Shown here in pieces: positions 61,626 through 64,000 of a stretch of 64,000 nucleotides of DNA. Under the pieces are notes generated by a model, which was not told the DNA's origin, searched no databases, and saw only the letters and a list, made by a program, of their open reading frames with translations. The DNA comes from DATKJS01 sp050015275. GTDB taxonomy: Bacteria; Acidobacteriota; Aminicenantia; Aminicenantales; Saccharicenantaceae. The DNA lies in contig JBEKBS010000006.1 of the NCBI GenBank assembly GCA_050015275.1, forward strand, positions 1 through 64,000. Reading direction: 5' to 3'. Within the stretch, counting starts at the first letter, position 1. The number at the start of each line of letters is the position of its first letter. The translations under genes and the position numbers were made by a program.

Positions 61626-63218
61626 TCAGGCTCCCGCACTCCGTTCGCCGGAGCCGGCCATGAGACGCGGCAGTCCGGCCCGGAGCCAGGAGATCTCTTG
61701 CTTGCTGAAAACGAAAAGGCCGCAGGCGGCGAGAAAGGCGGCCAGGGGGACGAGGAGCCCGACGGGCTTTCCGTAATAGTACTGGACGAGGCCGCACGCG
61801 AGGGCGAATAGGGCCAGGGCCAGGACGCCCTGGAGGATCCTGCTCTGGCCGAGATCGCGGCGCGAGAACCGCATGTCCCCGACCTTCGAGGCCATCGCGA
61901 ACAGCACTGCCATCTCAACGGTGACCCGAAGCGTCCAGGCGGCCGCCGCGCCGTTGATCCCCCAGGTTCTGATGAAAAACCATCCCAAGGGGACGAAGAG
62001 GAAGAACTCGGCCAGGTTCAACTTGGCCGGGAGGTCCGGCCGGCCCATGCCCTGGATCAGGGCCAGGGGGATGTCCGACAGCGATGTCGTCAGGAACCCC
62101 ACGGCCAAGATCTGGAAGGTCAGGGTGCTTGTCCGGGCGAATCCGGCACCCAGCCAGACCCTGAGGATCGGCCCCGCCATCAGGACTAGAAGGACGGAGA
62201 CCGGACCGATTCCGACGATCAGATACTTGACCGCGTAGCCGAAGAGGGTCTTGGCCCGGCCCCGCTCCTCTCTCCCCTGGAGCGCGCTGAACGAGGGGAA
62301 GAGCGTCAGGATCAAGCTTCCCGGCAGGATCCCGACCTTCGTGACGATCTCGTAGGGCGCGACATAAAAACCGACGGCTCTCATGTTCAGGATGGAGCCG
62401 ACCATGAACCGGTCGAGGTAGGTCAGGATGGGCCGGACGATATTGGAGACGGTCAGCCAGCCACCGAATTTCAGGAGGTCGGGAACGCTCTCCTTGCGGA
62501 AGGCCACGTCCCTCCTGAGGACAGGGAACGCCTTGAGGCAAAGCCAGACCCAGGCGACGAGGGCCAGGACCCTCGCCCCGACGAGCAGGGCCACGATGCC
62601 GCGAAGGTCGAAGCCGAGGCCCACTCCGGCGAGCGGGAGGAGGTAATTCAGGGTGCTCGAGCCGCCCTTGACGATATTGACCAGGTCGAACCTCTGGCGG
62701 GCTTCCAGGGCCCCGCGGAACGAGGCCGAGACGAGGACGACCGGGAGCGAGATCCCGATCAGGATGAACGATACCCTGGCCTCGGGCACGAGCGGGGCCG
62801 GGATGTGGAGGATGCGACCCACGAGCAAGGGGGTGGCCAGGGCCAGGAGCGCGGCCCCGATCAGGCCCAGGGCCCCCTGGAAAAAGACCGTGGTCCAGAG
62901 GATCCTGGGGATCCTGTCCGATTCGCCCCGGCCCAGGGCCTCGGCGATGAACTTGGTCGTGGCCCGGCTCAGGCCCAGGTCGAAGAACGCCAGATACCCG
63001 ACGACCACCCAGACGAGCGACAGAATGCCGAACCGCTCCGTCCCCAGCCAGCGGATGGTGAAGGGCATCGCCAGGACGCCGACCAGCATGGGAAATCCCA
63101 GGCCGATCATATTCAGGATCGTGTTCCTGGCGAGCAGGCCCGGCCTGATCTCGAAATCGGGCCGGGTCCGGGCGCTCTCCGGAGCAGGACGGGGGTTCTG
63201 AGGTCTGGAAGGGGTCAC
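61626..63218 (-). CDS. Wzx-type polysaccharide flippase
   Basis: A 530-residue MOP-superfamily flippase with about 14 helices: FPMLVGVLAMPFTIRWLGTERFGILSLVW at the start, LTVSNIVRPILTYLDRFMVGSIL in the middle, and NLAEFFLFVPLGWFFIRTWGINGAAAAW near the end. It moves lipid-linked repeat units to the periplasmic face for the Wzy protein. The start is GTG at 63218, preceded by GAGG. First gene of the 14-gene operon, downstream of the leader with the ops-like element. Confidence 0.9.
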   Translation of the reverse strand: MTPSRPQNPRPAPESARTRPDFEIRPGLLARNTILNMIGLGFPMLVGVLAMPFTIRWLGTERFGILSLVWVVVGYLAFFDLGLSRATTKFIAEALGRGESDRIPRILWTTVFFQGALGLIGAALLALATPLLVGRILHIPAPLVPEARVSFILIGISLPVVLVSASFRGALEARQRFDLVNIVKGGSSTLNYLLPLAGVGLGFDLRGIVALLVGARVLALVAWVWLCLKAFPVLRRDVAFRKESVPDLLKFGGWLTVSNIVRPILTYLDRFMVGSILNMRAVGFYVAPYEIVTKVGILPGSLILTLFPSFSALQGREERGRAKTLFGYAVKYLIVGIGPVSVLLVLMAGPILRVWLGAGFARTSTLTFQILAVGFLTTSLSDIPLALIQGMGRPDLPAKLNLAEFFLFVPLGWFFIRTWGINGAAAAWTLRVTVEMAVLFAMASKVGDMRFSRRDLGQSRILQGVLALALFALACGLVQYYYGKPVGLLVPLAAFLAACGLFVFSKQEISWLRAGLPRLMAGSGERSAGA

Positions 63219-63236
63219 GATAAACCTCGGGCCGTA

Positions 63237-63250
63237 GACAGGCTACCGCC
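63237..63250 (-). promoter_or_regulatory. ops-like antitermination element
   Basis: On the minus strand GGCGGTAGCCTGTC, matching the enterobacterial ops core GGCGGTAGCGTG at 11 of 12 positions. It lies 18 nt upstream of the flippase start codon and about 130 nt downstream of the predicted transcription start. In E. coli the ops sequence pauses RNA polymerase and recruits RfaH to polysaccharide operons; position and gene content here agree. Confidence 0.7.
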
Positions 63251-63259
63251 GATGGACGG

Positions 63260-63286
63260 AAAGCGTCTCTTCACGCTTTATTTTTT
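63260..63286 (+). terminator. intrinsic-terminator-like hairpin, read on the plus strand
   Basis: AAAGCGT and ACGCTTT form a perfect 7-bp stem with loop CTCTTC, followed by ATTTTTT on the plus strand. No plus-strand gene ends here; the nearest plus-strand gene upstream is 26 kb away. On the minus strand it is a hairpin in the leader of the polysaccharide operon, just before the ops-like element. Confidence 0.5.
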
Positions 63287-63373
63287 CGGAACCGTCAGAG
63301 GCTGACGCGAGGCCACAAGGGGTCGATGGCAACAAAGCCGGCCCCTGAAAAGGAAGGTGTAAAGATCGCTCGC

Positions 63374-63389
63374 ATCATGGCGCCATGAT
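63374..63389. promoter_or_regulatory. perfect 16-bp palindrome, candidate operator
   Basis: ATCATGGCGCCATGAT is a perfect palindrome that overlaps the predicted -10 of the polysaccharide operon promoter (63385-63390) and its start site. Such a site is a natural place for a dimeric repressor or for SAM/methylation-type regulators; no protein is identified. Confidence 0.5.
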
Positions 63390-63414
63390 AACGGCCCCCT
63401 TTCCCCTGTCGCAA
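63385..63414 (-). promoter_or_regulatory. predicted promoter of the polysaccharide operon
   Basis: On the minus strand TTGCGA (63409-63414), an 18-bp spacer and TATCAT (63385-63390). Transcription would start near 63378, giving a leader of about 160 nt with the hairpin and the ops-like element. Confidence 0.5.
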
Positions 63415-63517
63415 TCGTCAGGCCGGATGAATCCAGGGGTGAAAATCGGTCCCATTGTATCACCTTTTGGGGTGGGAAAATCGGGACCTTCTCACCCCCG
63501 TCCCGCAGGGCGGTTTC

Positions 63518-63546
63518 TTGACAGCCCTGGACCCCTCCTCTATACT
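63518..63546 (+). promoter_or_regulatory. promoter of thiC
   Basis: A perfect TTGACA (63518-63523), a 17-bp spacer and TATACT (63541-63546). The leader to the ATG at 63587 is only about 34 nt, too short for a TPP riboswitch. Confidence 0.75.
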
Positions 63547-63586
63547 TAAACTTACCTCGAGAGAACGATCTCCGAATAGAGAAATT

Positions 63587-64000
63587 ATGACGCAGGTCGA
63601 GCAGGCCAGGAAGGGTGTCCTCACGCGGGTCCTGAAGAAGGCCGCCTCCGCGGAGGCAGTCTCCGCCGAGGCGTTGGCCGGCCTCGTCTCGGAAGGCCTG
63701 GCGGTCATCCCTCATAATCCAGGCCATGCTCCCGCCCGGCCCGCGGCAATCGGCAGGGGCCTCCGGACCAAGGTCAACGTCAACATCGGCACGTCGCGCG
63801 ATTTTCCCCGCCTGGCCGACGAGCTCAAGAAATTGAAGGTCAGCCTGGATTACGGGACCGACGCCCTGATGGACCTGAGCACGGGCGGGGACATTAGGAA
63901 GATCCGTCAGGCGATCCTCCGGCGGACGCCCGTGCCCCTGGGGACCGTACCAATCTACCAGGCGGCCATCCGGGCCATTGAACGCCGCGGGACGATCGTC
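63587..64000 (+). CDS. thiC: phosphomethylpyrimidine synthase, 5' part (cut by window end)
   Basis: The first 138 codons of ThiC, a radical-SAM enzyme that makes the thiamine pyrimidine from AIR. Visible segments: a starting helix (MTQVEQARKGVLTRVLKKA), AVIPHNPGH, KVNVNIGTSRD, VSLDYGTDALMDLSTGGDI and RRTPVPLGTVPIYQA, all strongly conserved in ThiC. The N-terminal extra domain of the long proteobacterial and plant forms is absent, as in the shorter ThiC type. The catalytic 4Fe-4S Cys motif would lie beyond the window. It is divergent from the polysaccharide operon. Confidence 0.95.
   Translation, partial: MTQVEQARKGVLTRVLKKAASAEAVSAEALAGLVSEGLAVIPHNPGHAPARPAAIGRGLRTKVNVNIGTSRDFPRLADELKKLKVSLDYGTDALMDLSTGGDIRKIRQAILRRTPVPLGTVPIYQAAIRAIERRGTIV

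Noticed and set aside
63553..63586. TPP riboswitch expected before thiC
   Set aside because: The leader from the near-consensus promoter is about 34 nt and has no CUGAGA or paired ACCUGA core.

Overview
This 64 kb window is a high-G+C, gene-dense bacterial chromosome segment. It holds one tRNA and about 57 protein genes, with no rRNA, insertion sequence, phage, integrase or CRISPR array. The cell is Gram-negative-type: outer-membrane export proteins (Wza-like, a beta-barrel), lipoproteins and type IV pilus minor pilins are present. Secreted S9 peptidases, a twin-arginine M24 peptidase, a GH123/DUF4091-like protein and adjacent GlnRS and GluRS genes suggest an Acidobacteriota lineage, possibly Aminicenantia-like. 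That placement is inference; no rRNA is present to confirm it.

Layout. 0-6.6 kb: tRNA-Arg(CCG), an S9 peptidase, a gltX-glnS operon and an M24 peptidase. 6.9-14.1 kb: a minor-pilin operon (FimT/GspH-, PilV-, PilW- and PilX-like) ending in a large PilY1-like tip protein with FG-GAP repeats, then a small exported protein. 14.2-18.2 kb: a lemA / YgcG-like TPM / cytoplasmic TPM / S9A peptidase operon, divergent from an unusual phosphofructokinase. 19.3-26.6 kb: a CrtI-like FAD enzyme, two secreted barrel-type proteins, glgC and a GH123-like protein. 26.6-29.9 kb: a five-gene operon of a tiny twin-CX6C secreted peptide, a beta-propeller protein, a thioredoxin-like protein and an ABC transporter. 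30.1-31.8 kb: hutU. 32.1-36.7 kb: a cyclic-di-GMP module (GGDEF-PilZ cyclase and HD-GYP phosphodiesterase flanking a coiled-coil protein). 36.7-41.1 kb: prmC, prfA, rpmE, rsmD and two unknowns. 41.2-44.9 kb: an ABC-2 transporter with a nucleotidyltransferase-fold protein and an exported beta-sandwich protein. 44.9-63.2 kb: an approximately 18 kb, 14-gene exopolysaccharide operon. 63.6-64 kb: the 5' end of thiC, leaving the window.

How it works together. The exopolysaccharide operon carries a flippase, five glycosyltransferases, a VanZ-phosphoglycosyltransferase fusion as priming enzyme, two Wzy/WaaL-type proteins, a Wzc-type tyrosine autokinase, a Wza-type exporter, a beta-barrel and a TPR protein. 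Its leader holds a sequence very close to the enterobacterial ops element, GGCGGTAGCCTGTC, which would recruit an RfaH/NusG-type antiterminator to an operon this long, and a perfect 16-bp palindrome over the predicted -10. The pilus genes and the cyclic-di-GMP enzymes are plausible partners in surface behaviour. Many sigma70-like promoters are readable, and at least two genes (the phosphofructokinase and the CrtI-like enzyme) have the -10 box 6-7 nt from the start codon, implying leaderless mRNAs.

Most promising new biology: the twin-CX6C peptide operon with its 11-bp intercistronic hairpin (29.9-26.6 kb), and the ops-like antitermination signal ahead of the polysaccharide operon.
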